This document shows, one piece after another, positions 36,026-45,802 of a DNA stretch of 64,000 nt. Each line of letters begins with the position of its first letter. The stretch's first letter is position 1. The DNA comes from Bacteroidales bacterium (lineage in GTDB: Bacteria > Bacteroidota > Bacteroidia > Bacteroidales > UBA12077). Location of the stretch: NCBI GenBank assembly GCA_021108325.1, contig JAIORB010000058.1, positions 1-64,000 on the forward strand, given 5' to 3'. The position numbers were made by a program, and so were the translations under genes. The notes under the pieces are model-generated. The model worked only from the letters and a program-made list of their open reading frames with translations. It was not told where the DNA came from and made no database searches.

Positions 36026-37909
36026 CTATTCGTTTAACTTAATAAGTTTCCAATTTTCTTTTATCGCAGGACTAACGAGAGTTTTTGGAGTCTGTTCTTT
36101 GCTGTTTACCCTTATAGAATTCAATGCAACATTTTCATATAAATAATTACTTAATTCTTCAAGCGTTATGTTTCCATTTGATTCCTGTAGTTTTTTTAGA
36201 AGAAAATATGTAAACATTCCATGTTGTTTATCCTTATATGGCAATGAACTTTGTATATCACTACTTGAAGTAAATACAACACAATTACCATTTATTATAT
36301 CATCTTTTGGTTTTATTTTTACACCACGTGCAGCAAGCAACCCTTGATTTCTTGCTCCACCAGTAAAACATGCGTCAAGAAAAACTAATACATATTTTGC
36401 ATTATATTCTGTTAGTTTAGAATACAACCAAGACAATTTAACACCATCTTCAATGTTTTGTGCAGAAACATCAACAGGCATTAAATAAGATTCTTTAGAA
36501 GTTTCATGAGGTATTCCATGACCAGCATAATAGAATATAACTTCTGCTTTCCCCTGAGTATACAACATCACTTTTGAAATTTTATTTACTCCTCTTTTTA
36601 TTTCTGTTCCAATAGCATTTTTTAAAAGAAAAATATTTTCTTCTGGTACGCCAAGTGTGTTTTTACAATACTTTGCAAATATTTCTGCATCGTGAATAGC
36701 AAAATCAACATTAACTTCACTAGTCAAATTAGTTTGATATCTTGTATAGTCTTCATTCCCAATGACTAAAGCAAATTTGTAATCGTTTTTATTTTTATTA
36801 AAAGGAATATTTAGATCAACATCTGATGCAATACTATTAATATTGCCTAATTCAGTTCTATTTTCATAAGCCTTAACATTATTTGTTTTTATTACAACAT
36901 CTGAATTATTTGAGTTAGTGCTGTGAATACCAATTTGTTTATTTACGTTGTTATGATTTATTGATACTAAAAGATTGTAATTGTTAGAAATTTCATTAGT
37001 TAAATTTGGAAAATTATTTGGTACTCCTATTATATTATTCGTCTGTAAAGTGCTGATTTGCTTTAAAAATTTATTTTCCCTATCAATTGCTGGTTGAATA
37101 ATTGAATTATTTATATAAATACTTTCAAAGTTTTCAAACAAAAAAGGATTTCCCCAAAGAATTGAACTATTTATTTGGGGCTGTGATCCATCATTTACAA
37201 CAAGTCCGTATTTAATATTATGAATTATATTACAATTTTCAATTATTGGATTTGACGATTCACATCTCAATCCAAAACCAGAATGACTTAATGATGTATT
37301 TCTTACTCTTGGTGTTGACTCTTGTATACAATAAATTGCAGCATGATCGCAATGTGTAATACTAGAATTATTAATTTCAGGGAATCCTTTGGTTGTTACA
37401 AATATGCCTATTCTTGAATCCTTTATTTCAATGTGATCTAATTTAGGAGAACAGTTTTCAACGGTAATTGCACCCCAACCGTCTTTATTTCTACCTGCTA
37501 AACTATATATACCTTTACTTTGATTAAAATTACAATAAATCAGTTTTGAACCATTTGAGTTTTTGAAATAAAGTGATCCCCAACCATCTTTAAACGTGAC
37601 GCCAGTGAAAACTATAGGCGACGTTGAAGCACCAACCGCAATTAATGTTCCTTCAACTAACAATGAGCCCCTCATGTCTTTATTAGAATAACGATCATCT
37701 TCGCTTGTATTTAATTTAATTTCAACACCAGATTCAATTTCTAAAGTTTGACCTATGGGGATTTTTGCCAAACCCTGAATAATATATGGAGATCTTTCTT
37801 TAATCCATTTACCACTTACATTGCTTTCATGCATAATATAAGTTTGAGATTTTACACACAATGATAACAGTAAAGCGATAATAACTAATAATACATTTTT
37901 TTTGCACAT
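36026..37909 (-). CDS. Secreted parallel beta-helix / caspase-like (C14) peptidase fusion
   Basis: A 627-residue protein when started at the ATG at 37909, which opens a signal peptide (CKKNVLLVIIALLLSL, ending VKSQ); an ATG at 37975 would put 22 residues before it. Residues about 40-290 form right-handed beta-helix coils (repeated N-x-I/x-N-C/S steps such as PIIENCNIIHNIKYGLVVND). An Asn-rich linker follows. The C-terminal caspase-like domain begins FALVIGNEDY and has the His464 (YYAGHGIP) and Cys514 (FLDACFTGG) dyad. It is probably an exported orthocaspase-type peptidase, with the helix binding sugars or surface. Confidence 0.88.
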   Translation of the reverse strand: MCKKNVLLVIIALLLSLCVKSQTYIMHESNVSGKWIKERSPYIIQGLAKIPIGQTLEIESGVEIKLNTSEDDRYSNKDMRGSLLVEGTLIAVGASTSPIVFTGVTFKDGWGSLYFKNSNGSKLIYCNFNQSKGIYSLAGRNKDGWGAITVENCSPKLDHIEIKDSRIGIFVTTKGFPEINNSSITHCDHAAIYCIQESTPRVRNTSLSHSGFGLRCESSNPIIENCNIIHNIKYGLVVNDGSQPQINSSILWGNPFLFENFESIYINNSIIQPAIDRENKFLKQISTLQTNNIIGVPNNFPNLTNEISNNYNLLVSINHNNVNKQIGIHSTNSNNSDVVIKTNNVKAYENRTELGNINSIASDVDLNIPFNKNKNDYKFALVIGNEDYTRYQTNLTSEVNVDFAIHDAEIFAKYCKNTLGVPEENIFLLKNAIGTEIKRGVNKISKVMLYTQGKAEVIFYYAGHGIPHETSKESYLMPVDVSAQNIEDGVKLSWLYSKLTEYNAKYVLVFLDACFTGGARNQGLLAARGVKIKPKDDIINGNCVVFTSSSDIQSSLPYKDKQHGMFTYFLLKKLQESNGNITLEELSNYLYENVALNSIRVNSKEQTPKTLVSPAIKENWKLIKLNE

Positions 37910-38303
37910 ATTTTTTTTATTTAAATGTACTTCAAGCAAATATATTAAATATTCTATTAAAAAAATATTTAGCATCTCATTTTTGATTCTTATATTATTA
38001 AGCCTACCCGACTAGCTGCGAAAGCAGCTAGTCGGGTAGGCAAAAAACTAAAACAACTTAGCATAGCGTTCTCATGAACGTAGTGAGTAATTTTCTATCA
38101 TACTTGCCGAACCTATCTCGATAAATTCATTATCAAACCGTTGCAGACCCAAATTATATATAAATAGTCAGAACGTGATGCACTTTCCGTTTTGTAAGAA
38201 TTGTCAAAATGAGTTGAAATATCCTATTTTCCTAATTTTTTAGCGGCTTGTTTATAACTTGTCGAAGTATAGAGCATATTAAAAATACTTTTCGGGGCTT
38301 TTT
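37910..38303. other. Intergenic region between hybrid kinase and caspase genes
   Basis: It holds the perfect hairpin at 38002-38041. Elsewhere a short inverted repeat GTTC/GAAC at about 38069 and AT-rich DNA; no gene is visible. Confidence 0.5.
38002..38041. repeat. Perfect 18-bp hairpin with GAAA loop
   Basis: GCCTACCCGACTAGCTGC pairs fully with its complement across a GAAA tetraloop. It has no T-run directly after it on the minus strand that would make it a simple terminator of the kinase gene. It resembles REP-type mobile palindromes. Confidence 0.8.
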
Positions 38304-40904
38304 TTATGATAAGTATTTATTTAATTTTATTAAAAACTGGTCTATCGAAATTGGTTTTGCAATATAATCATCACAACCAGCATCGAAACATTTATAACTA
38401 TCTTGGGGTAAAGCATAAGCAGTTTGGGCTACAATTGGGATATCTTTAGTCATTTCTTTAATGCGTTTAGTGCATTCATAACCATCCATAACAGGCATTT
38501 GTATGTCCATTAGTATAAGATCAATGTTTTTATTAGTTTCAATAAACTTTAAAGCCTCTTCTCCGTTTTTAGCCCATATAAGATCAACATTGGTAATGCT
38601 TAAAGTTTCTTTAATCATTTCGAAATTTATTTGTTTATCTTCTGCAATAAGTATCACTTTATCTTTCCAGTTAAATTGATTTGGTTGTGTTAAATCTTCA
38701 GAAACACTTTCATCTGATTTATAAGGTAAATTAAAGAAAAAGGATGTTCCTCTTCCCAGGGTCGATTCTAACGAGATATTACCATTTAATAATTCAACTA
38801 ATTTTTTTGCAACTGATAAACCAATCCCGGCACCACTATATTTTTTAGTTGTACTCTCGTCAACCTGCCTGAATCGTTCAAAAATCAAATCATAATACTT
38901 TTCATCAATTCCAATACCAGTATCTCTTACATAAAATTGAATCTCTTTTTCGTTCGGATGGATAAAGCCAAATTCGACATGACCTTTTTCTGTAAATTTT
39001 ATTGCATTATCAATTAATATTGAAAGTATTTGTTTAAATCGCGATGGGTCAGTATTTATAACTAAATCATTCTCTTTGTTTTCATTAGCATAAGCTAATA
39101 CAAGAGCTTCCTTATTCATTTTAACTAGTTTATCTGTATAATGATCATATAAAAACTCCAATATAGGATGAAGATTAAACTCTTTCTTCTCAACTTTTGC
39201 CTGCCCTGATTCAATAGTTGCAAAGTCAACAATATCGTCGATTAAATTAGTAAGACTATTACATCCTTCCTGAACTAAATCAATATACTCTCTTCGTTTT
39301 TTAGCTGTTAAATTATCATATGCCATCATTTGAGAATACCCGCTAATTGCATTCATCGGAGTACGCACTTCGTGCGATATGTTTGCTAAAAAGTTTGATT
39401 TTAACCTGTCTGCTTCTTCAGCTTTATTTTTTGCAATTTCAAGGTTTATCATGGTCTTTTTATGCTCTTCGATCTCATGAAGCAATTTCCTATTTGTTTC
39501 TTCAATATCTACAGTTCGTTCTTTAACTCTTATTTCAAGTTCTCCTTTTATTTTATTCAGTTGTACCTCGGTTTTCATTCGTTCTTCAATTTCAGTTTGA
39601 AGTTTTCCTGATAATCCTTTTTGCGCTCTGCCAAAAAGAAACAGTACAAAAGCAATAAGAAAAGCCAATAAGGAACTAAAAATTAGTATGAGATTTTGTG
39701 TTTCTTTTTTCTTTAGTTTTGATTCTTGTAATTCCTGATCCAGTTTTAAAAATTCTATCTCTTTTTTGTGCTGTGCCGTTTGAAACTGAGCTTCCAGTTC
39801 TCCAATTTGCTTGTATTTTTCCTCGTTAAACAGAGAATCTTTTATAACCGCATACTCTTTATAATAATTAAGTGCATCAGAATATTTTCCCATTTCCTCA
39901 TATACTCCTGATAATGCTTCGTAATTATAAGAGATATAATCTTTCATCGATATTTCAGTTGAAAGATTTAATCCTTTTTCAAAATATTCAATAGATTTTG
40001 AATAATTACCTGTGTTTCTATATAGAGAACCCAGATTATAAAAAATATAAACTAAAGTTGGTTTAAAACCGATTTCTTCAAAAATAATAAGTGCTTTTTG
40101 ATAATAATCCAAGGCCATATTAAAATTTTTGCACTCCTCGTAAACTAAACCAATATTGCTTAATGATATTGCAATATTTTGTTTATCTTGTAGTTGCTCA
40201 TAAATACTGAAGGATTTTTCATAATAATTAAGTGACTGAACAAAATCGCCCCAATTATATTGCAATACGCCAATATTTTGATAAATAGCGGCTATTCGCT
40301 CTTCATTGTTTGTTTGCTTATAAATTTCTAAAGCCTTTTCATAATAATTCTGAGCCAGCGAATATTTTTGCAAATCGTTATATAAAGTACCAATATCCTG
40401 GTAACTTATGGCAGCTTTTTCTTTACTTCCTATTGATTCAGCTATTTCTATTGATTTTTGATAAAAAAATAAAGCCTCATCATAATGATTTACATACTGA
40501 TTTGTAAGCCCAAGATTATGACATAGTTGCATAATTTGGCTTGAATTATCTAATGACTGATAAAGTAAAAGCGCTTCTTTATAGTACTCTTCAGCTTTTT
40601 CAAAATCATCAATATTAAAATAGTATTCACCCAAATAAAAAATTGCAAAGGCCTTTGAATCGGAATTATTTACAGATTCGGAAAGTTTTAATAATTCTTC
40701 CGAATTATGTAAAACATTTTCTAAATGATTAGGGAAGCTAAGTTCAATAATATTTTTATAAACAGGTATCTTCAAACCTGATTGACTTGTACTATTTAAC
40801 TTTTGCTCTAATCGAAGTAATTCTGTCTTATAAGAATCTTCCTGAGCATAGGAAGATAAAAAGCATATTGTAATTAAAATGCTAAAGAAACTTCTCATAA
40901 CCAT
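38304..40904 (-). CDS. Hybrid sensor histidine kinase with N-terminal TPR domain
   Basis: An 866-residue protein. A signal sequence (about 3-20) leads to a periplasmic array of seven or more TPR units (residues about 50-370, with repeats such as ALFFYQKSIEIAESIGSKEK). A membrane segment (about 403-422) and coiled coil lead to HisKA with His511 (FLANISHEVRTPMN), HATPase_c (GAGIGLSVAKKL) and a C-terminal receiver domain with Asp800 (LILMDIQMPVMDGY). No separate regulator is adjacent, so signal output is by phosphorelay to an unlinked partner. Confidence 0.92.
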   Translation of the reverse strand: MVMRSFFSILITICFLSSYAQEDSYKTELLRLEQKLNSTSQSGLKIPVYKNIIELSFPNHLENVLHNSEELLKLSESVNNSDSKAFAIFYLGEYYFNIDDFEKAEEYYKEALLLYQSLDNSSQIMQLCHNLGLTNQYVNHYDEALFFYQKSIEIAESIGSKEKAAISYQDIGTLYNDLQKYSLAQNYYEKALEIYKQTNNEERIAAIYQNIGVLQYNWGDFVQSLNYYEKSFSIYEQLQDKQNIAISLSNIGLVYEECKNFNMALDYYQKALIIFEEIGFKPTLVYIFYNLGSLYRNTGNYSKSIEYFEKGLNLSTEISMKDYISYNYEALSGVYEEMGKYSDALNYYKEYAVIKDSLFNEEKYKQIGELEAQFQTAQHKKEIEFLKLDQELQESKLKKKETQNLILIFSSLLAFLIAFVLFLFGRAQKGLSGKLQTEIEERMKTEVQLNKIKGELEIRVKERTVDIEETNRKLLHEIEEHKKTMINLEIAKNKAEEADRLKSNFLANISHEVRTPMNAISGYSQMMAYDNLTAKKRREYIDLVQEGCNSLTNLIDDIVDFATIESGQAKVEKKEFNLHPILEFLYDHYTDKLVKMNKEALVLAYANENKENDLVINTDPSRFKQILSILIDNAIKFTEKGHVEFGFIHPNEKEIQFYVRDTGIGIDEKYYDLIFERFRQVDESTTKKYSGAGIGLSVAKKLVELLNGNISLESTLGRGTSFFFNLPYKSDESVSEDLTQPNQFNWKDKVILIAEDKQINFEMIKETLSITNVDLIWAKNGEEALKFIETNKNIDLILMDIQMPVMDGYECTKRIKEMTKDIPIVAQTAYALPQDSYKCFDAGCDDYIAKPISIDQFLIKLNKYLS

Positions 40905-40991
40905 TAAATTATTGAATATAAAATTTAAATATACAAAATAATTGGAGATATTAGTAGAAGGAAAACCCGAAAAGTTTAAACAATCAAATGT

Positions 40992-41375
40992 TTATTCGGT
41001 CTCAAAAAAAGATTTTATGGCACCAAAATAATATTCATTCCAACCTTCGATAATATTTTCATAATCTTCATCGGGTATATTTTTATGAATAAGTTCAACT
41101 TGAGTTCCTTTTTTATTATCAAATAAATTTATTGTTACAATCGATTTAACAGATTGATCCTCAAAATACCACTCCTGTACAACTTTCTTATTATCAATAA
41201 TTTCCAGATTTTTGCCGGTGATATCACCTTCCCAGAGAGAAAACTCGGTGTCAACATTGGAATCCATTATAGCTTTATAGCCGGTCCATAGTTCTATTGT
41301 AAATGGATTAGTAATTGCTATAAATACTTCTTCAGGCTCAGCTGGAATAATATAATATTTCTTAAAATCTTTCAT
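40992..41375 (-). CDS. SRPBCC/AHSA1-type domain protein
   Basis: A 127-residue START-like protein: PAEPEEVFIAITNPFTIELW at the start, a central beta sheet (GKNLEIIDNKKVVQEW, VELIHKNIPDED) and a C-terminal helix (GWNEYYFGAIKSFFE). It is the activator-of-Hsp90-homologue-like family; the ligand is unknown. It ends the run of genes from 44290 with a 12-base gap after the coiled-coil gene. Confidence 0.82.
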   Translation of the reverse strand: MKDFKKYYIIPAEPEEVFIAITNPFTIELWTGYKAIMDSNVDTEFSLWEGDITGKNLEIIDNKKVVQEWYFEDQSVKSIVTINLFDNKKGTQVELIHKNIPDEDYENIIEGWNEYYFGAIKSFFETE

Positions 41376-41387
41376 TAGTTAACTTAA

Positions 41388-43073
41388 TTATATCCTTTCT
41401 AATTCAACCTCATATAATTCTTCAGAAATAGATTGATTATTTTTAAAAAAGAATAATCCACCCCAATCATGTTTTACTTTAAGATAAATTCTTACAGCTT
41501 CATTATCAATAACTATTGTACGAGTTATATACATACCAAATTTCTCGAATTCCTCAACTGTTTTACCTTTAGGATAATCTTTTTTTACCTCTGTAAACTC
41601 ATCAGCAGCTTTTTTTGCCTGGTGATAAAGTTGATTTTGCCTTTTTAATTTCTCAGCTAATGCTTTTGCTTTTCGTACTTCAATATCTTTTCGTAATAGT
41701 TCTTGCTCTTCCAGTTCAGCCTGTACTTTTGCTGCCTCATCTGCTTCTTTTCTATCTTCAGATAAACGTTTTTCTTCCGCAAGTTTTGCCAATCTCTGTT
41801 CTTCTTCCATCACTATTCTGGCTTCTTCTTCTTTCTGTCTCTGTTCAGATTCTTCTTTCAGTTGAGTTAATTGTCGCTCATACTCTTCAGCTTCACGTTT
41901 AGCTTTTTCTTCAGCAACTTTTTTAAGTGAATCGGCTTCGGCTTTTAAATATGCTTCTTCGGCAGCCCTCTTTCTTGTAATTTCTTCGGCTTCTTTTTTT
42001 GCTCTTTCCTCTGCTTCTACCCTTTGTTGTTCTGTAATACGTTCTTTTTCGAGCAATTCAGCCTGTTTTTTTGCATCTTCTTCTTGTCGGCGTTGTTTGG
42101 CTTCTTCTTGTTGTTGAGTCAATAATTGAGCCTTCCGTTCGGCTTCTAGTCTGGCCGCTTCTGCTGCTGCTTTATTTCGAGCTTCATCTTCAGCTTTAAT
42201 TTTAGCTTCTAAAGCCGCTTTTTGTCTAGCTTCTTCCTCCGCTTTTTTCTTAGCTCTTTCCTCTGCTTCTACTCTTTGTTGTTCTGCTACACGTTGTTTC
42301 TCAAGTAATTCTGCTTGTTTTCTTGCTTCTTCTTCCTGACGTCTGCGTTGGGCCTCTTCTTCTTGTTGCTTTCGAATTCTTTCTTTTTCTTGCTCTTCTT
42401 GAACCTTAGCCTCTGCTGCTGCCTTTCTTCTGGCTTCTGATGCTGCTTTTTCTTCCTCAAACCTTTTCTGACGTTCAGCTTCTTCGGCAGCTTTCTGAGC
42501 AGCTATCTGTTGCTGCCTTTCAGCTAATTCTTTTTGTTTTTGTTCTTCTATATGTTCTCTATGAGCTTCTTCTAATGCTTTTTCAGCCTGAATAACTTTG
42601 TTTCTCATTTCTGTGGAATAATCCACATCATAATCAAAATCACCTATTTGTCGGTAAAATTTAATAATTCCAACAGGTTGAGAAAAAACCACTGTATTTA
42701 CTCCTTCATATTGATTGAAAAGTTCAACTGCAAAATATATTGGTGTAAAAGCTTTATTTTTAAAATTATCGGGAACTTCGGTATTTATACTAATTTTTTT
42801 AGTTACATATCCATCTTTAGAAAATTCAAATATGTAATCTTTACTAATTTCTAAATCCATCTTAAATCTCCCCGACCTATCTGATGGTATAGATTTTACA
42901 AATTGACCATTCTCATATAAGTTAATTTCTCCCTCTTTTGCATTATCTCCATCTTTAAAAGATAATCTTCCTTTTACTTCAAGTAGATTTTGAGAATAGA
43001 TACTTTTAGTTAAAAGAATAAAAGTTAAAGTAATTGAAAGTATAAATATATTTTTAAGTAATCCTTTTCTCAT
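41388..43073 (-). CDS. Secreted TolA-like coiled-coil protein
   Basis: A 561-residue protein. A signal peptide (about 8-27, ending SIYSQ) is followed by a beta-sandwich domain of the carboxypeptidase-regulatory type (LLEVKGRLSFKDGDNAKEGE). Residues about 165-480 are an uninterrupted Ala/Glu/Lys/Arg/Gln coiled coil, which includes an 84-residue internal duplication. A C-terminal globular domain of about 75 residues (KYGMYITRT-like strands) closes it. It could span the periplasm. The start follows the kinase gene by 2 bases, so it is co-transcribed with it. Confidence 0.8.
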   Translation of the reverse strand: MRKGLLKNIFILSITLTFILLTKSIYSQNLLEVKGRLSFKDGDNAKEGEINLYENGQFVKSIPSDRSGRFKMDLEISKDYIFEFSKDGYVTKKISINTEVPDNFKNKAFTPIYFAVELFNQYEGVNTVVFSQPVGIIKFYRQIGDFDYDVDYSTEMRNKVIQAEKALEEAHREHIEEQKQKELAERQQQIAAQKAAEEAERQKRFEEEKAASEARRKAAAEAKVQEEQEKERIRKQQEEEAQRRRQEEEARKQAELLEKQRVAEQQRVEAEERAKKKAEEEARQKAALEAKIKAEDEARNKAAAEAARLEAERKAQLLTQQQEEAKQRRQEEDAKKQAELLEKERITEQQRVEAEERAKKEAEEITRKRAAEEAYLKAEADSLKKVAEEKAKREAEEYERQLTQLKEESEQRQKEEEARIVMEEEQRLAKLAEEKRLSEDRKEADEAAKVQAELEEQELLRKDIEVRKAKALAEKLKRQNQLYHQAKKAADEFTEVKKDYPKGKTVEEFEKFGMYITRTIVIDNEAVRIYLKVKHDWGGLFFFKNNQSISEELYEVELERI

Positions 43074-43075
43074 CC

Positions 43076-44290
43076 TTAAATAATTTTTTCTTTATAAACA
43101 GGAACTGTAAACATGAACTGTGTTCCATTTCCTTCTTTGCTTTTTACATTTATTGTGCCACCATTTTTTTCAACAAATTCTCGTGAAATAATTAAACCAA
43201 GGCCAGTACCTATTTCATCAGCAGTACCTTGTGTCGATATATGGGAATCAATCTTGAAAATTTTTTTCAAATTTTCCTCAGGTACACCAATCCCTGTATC
43301 AGTTACCATTATTTCAATATGCTCATTAAGACTTTTAGCTTCAATATTTATGATATCTCCGGAATTTGTAAATTTAACTGAATTTGATATTAAATTTCTT
43401 AAAACAGTGCAAATCATATTTTTATCAATATAAGCAAATAAACCCATTTTTACATTCGCGTTTATTTTAACACCTTTTTTCTCAGCCTTTTCCTGAAAAA
43501 GATTCATATTTTCAATCGCCAGTTCAAAAACCTCAACTTTTTCTGGTTTGACTTCCATCCGTCCTGTTTGTGATTTAGCCCATTTGAGCAAATCTTCAAG
43601 CAAATTATATGCGTTATTTGAAAATTTATTAATCTGCCTGATAAACTCTTTTATTTTATTTGAATCATAAGTATCGTATCGCTCGATAAGTAATTCAGAT
43701 AATCCAATTACCGTGTTAAAGGGGTTTTTGAGATCGTGAGCTATTATAGTAAAAAATTTATCTTTTGTAGCATTTAGTTCTTCCAACTCTTTTTTTTGCT
43801 TATCCAGTTCGTCCCTTTGACGTTCAATTTTAAGGTTGTTTTGAGTTAATTTCTCTTCTAAAATATTATTATCTCTAAGTCGCTTTATTAATGCTTTTAA
43901 TACAGCTTTCGAAACTTCAATATTATCCTTAATAATTTTATAAAAATCCTCTTGATTTAAACGAAGTAAGTGTGTTGTTTCAATAGCTGTTACAGTTGCT
44001 GATCGAACAGAAGAATCTATTAATGAATACTCACCAAAAAAATCTTTTTCTCCAAACTGAGTGAAAATATGTTCACCATCGTGAACTTTCACCTTCCCTT
44101 CTACAATAATATACATAGCATTTAACTGATCTCCTTTATGAAAAACAGTATCGTCTTTCTCAACAAAAACATCAGTCAGAAGGTCTGCCAGAAGTTTAAG
44201 AATTTCTTCGTCAGACTCTGAAAAAATAACCACATCACGTAATATATCAACGCGTTTTTCTATTTTTTTTTCAGAACCTATCCCATTCAT
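43076..44290 (-). CDS. Soluble histidine kinase with cyclic-nucleotide-binding-like domain
   Basis: A 404-residue protein without membrane segments. Residues about 20-140 are a CRP/cNMP-binding-like domain (FHKGDQLNAMYIIVEGKVKV, FFGEYSLIDSSVRSATVTA). A short coiled coil leads to HisKA with His185 (IIAHDLKNPFN) and HATPase_c (DTGIGVPEENL, GTGLGLIISREFV). No response regulator is adjacent. The usual RxxR pocket for cAMP is represented by SVRSATV, so nucleotide binding is plausible but not assured. Confidence 0.88.
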   Translation of the reverse strand: MNGIGSEKKIEKRVDILRDVVIFSESDEEILKLLADLLTDVFVEKDDTVFHKGDQLNAMYIIVEGKVKVHDGEHIFTQFGEKDFFGEYSLIDSSVRSATVTAIETTHLLRLNQEDFYKIIKDNIEVSKAVLKALIKRLRDNNILEEKLTQNNLKIERQRDELDKQKKELEELNATKDKFFTIIAHDLKNPFNTVIGLSELLIERYDTYDSNKIKEFIRQINKFSNNAYNLLEDLLKWAKSQTGRMEVKPEKVEVFELAIENMNLFQEKAEKKGVKINANVKMGLFAYIDKNMICTVLRNLISNSVKFTNSGDIINIEAKSLNEHIEIMVTDTGIGVPEENLKKIFKIDSHISTQGTADEIGTGLGLIISREFVEKNGGTINVKSKEGNGTQFMFTVPVYKEKII

Positions 44291-44435
44291 TTTAACTCCC
44301 GTTATGCTTTTTTTGACTAAGGCTTTTTTAATACTTCTATTACGGCATTTTTATTGCTTGGTTGCAATCTTAATTCATAAAACAAATATAATAATTAATT
44401 AAACAGAATAAATGGAATAATATTTTAATTTGAAA

Positions 44436-44468
44436 TAAAAAATCCAGAGCTTAAACTCCGGATTTTTT
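44436..44468 (-). terminator. Terminator after the serine hydrolase gene
   Basis: On the minus strand AAATCC/GGATTT plus GAG/CTC form a stem, followed by TTTTTTATTTC. Confidence 0.8.
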
Positions 44469-44470
44469 AC

Positions 44471-45802
44471 CTAATTATTTGCAGTTAACCATTTATCTTG
44501 CAATGGCTTCGGCTCATAATAATCAAACAAATCGTAGGTAGGCCAATTATCAATAGTAGCTAAACCTTTAATTATTGTTTTATTAATTTGAACAGGGAAT
44601 CGAGCACCATATTTAGGCGTAGTGTTGATAATAAGTACCCAGCTTAATCCGTTCTGTTCTCTTTTTAAAAGTGCAGATGTTCCTGATAAGGTTCCTGTTC
44701 GCCACCAAAATCCATTACTATCTGTTCCTGTCCATCCAAATGGTCTGATCCATTTACTTGATTTTGTCATCTCAGTTATTGATTCAACCGATAATATATC
44801 GTCTCTCATACCAAAACCATCAATAGCAACCAAAAATTTCATTAATTCAGTTGGTGACGCAACCCAACCTCCGGCTGCACCAAGTGTTTCAATAGAATTA
44901 CCACCATAATACTTTGGAACTCTTTCGCCGGTACCAAAACTTGATAAAACATTACGTTCTCCTTTAAGACCATAATAATTCACTTCATTTTCATAACTAT
45001 CTTCCGGAAGCGACTTGCCAAGATGCATATCATAAATTCCCAAAGGATTTAATATTTGAGTAACAATATAATCTTCGTATGAAGTATTTGATACTTTCTC
45101 AATAACCAAACCTAAAAGTGCATAACCGAAATTAGAATAAACGGATTTTTTACCGGGCGAATAATCTAATTTTCGATTTTGAATTACATATTGAACAATA
45201 GTTTCAGTTTTTAAAGGAAGTTCTGCATTCATTTTCCTCGCAATAGAAAGATTTAAAAACATTGGATCTCCCTTTCTATTTGTCCAACCGGATGTATGAT
45301 TTAAAAGATTCCTGACAGTTATTCCCAACACTTTTTTGTCTTTAATTTCGAGGAATTCGTTGTCGTTAAGAATTCCATTCTCACCAAATATCGTATCGTT
45401 TAAACTGATTTTGCCATCATCCACAAGCTTCATTATTGCAACAGATGTAATCAATTTAGATACACTTGCAATACGAAATAAATGTTTTGGTTGAACTTTT
45501 ATCTCATTTTCTTTATCGGCATACCCAAAGCCTTTTGTATATATTAGTCTTTCGTCTTTAACAACAGCTACCGAGGCACCAACAATATTCCATTTTTGCA
45601 TAAAACTTTCAATCTGCTGGTCTAGTCCCTGCATTGATTCATAAGCAGATAAATTATTAGTTAATCGTAATGCAATAGGCATTTTTTCTTCTGAAGGAAA
45701 AACTTTCTCAGTTGTTGTCTTGTCGGAAAAACTGATTGCTATCTCTCCAAAAAAGACTAAAATAAATAATAATGTTATTCTTAATACTCGTATAAATTTC
45801 AT
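44471..45802 (-). CDS. Class C beta-lactamase-like serine hydrolase
   Basis: A 443-residue exported hydrolase starting at the ATG at 45802 (MKFIRVLRITLLFILVFFG), which gives a proper signal sequence; an ATG at 45853 lies 17 codons upstream. SxxK is Ser113-Lys116 (ASVSKLITS) and the YxN motif is YSNFGYALLG. A WRTGTLSGTS segment replaces KTG, as in peptidase/esterase relatives rather than true lactamases. It probably acts on peptidoglycan or D-amino-acid peptides in the periplasm; resistance activity should not be assumed. Confidence 0.88.
   Translation of the reverse strand: MKFIRVLRITLLFILVFFGEIAISFSDKTTTEKVFPSEEKMPIALRLTNNLSAYESMQGLDQQIESFMQKWNIVGASVAVVKDERLIYTKGFGYADKENEIKVQPKHLFRIASVSKLITSVAIMKLVDDGKISLNDTIFGENGILNDNEFLEIKDKKVLGITVRNLLNHTSGWTNRKGDPMFLNLSIARKMNAELPLKTETIVQYVIQNRKLDYSPGKKSVYSNFGYALLGLVIEKVSNTSYEDYIVTQILNPLGIYDMHLGKSLPEDSYENEVNYYGLKGERNVLSSFGTGERVPKYYGGNSIETLGAAGGWVASPTELMKFLVAIDGFGMRDDILSVESITEMTKSSKWIRPFGWTGTDSNGFWWRTGTLSGTSALLKREQNGLSWVLIINTTPKYGARFPVQINKTIIKGLATIDNWPTYDLFDYYEPKPLQDKWLTANN

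Noticed and set aside
44471-45802. Calling the serine hydrolase an antibiotic-resistance beta-lactamase
   Set aside because: SxxK and YxN are shared by peptidases and esterases of the same fold; a signal peptide and neighbouring genes do not indicate resistance, and the third motif differs from KTG.
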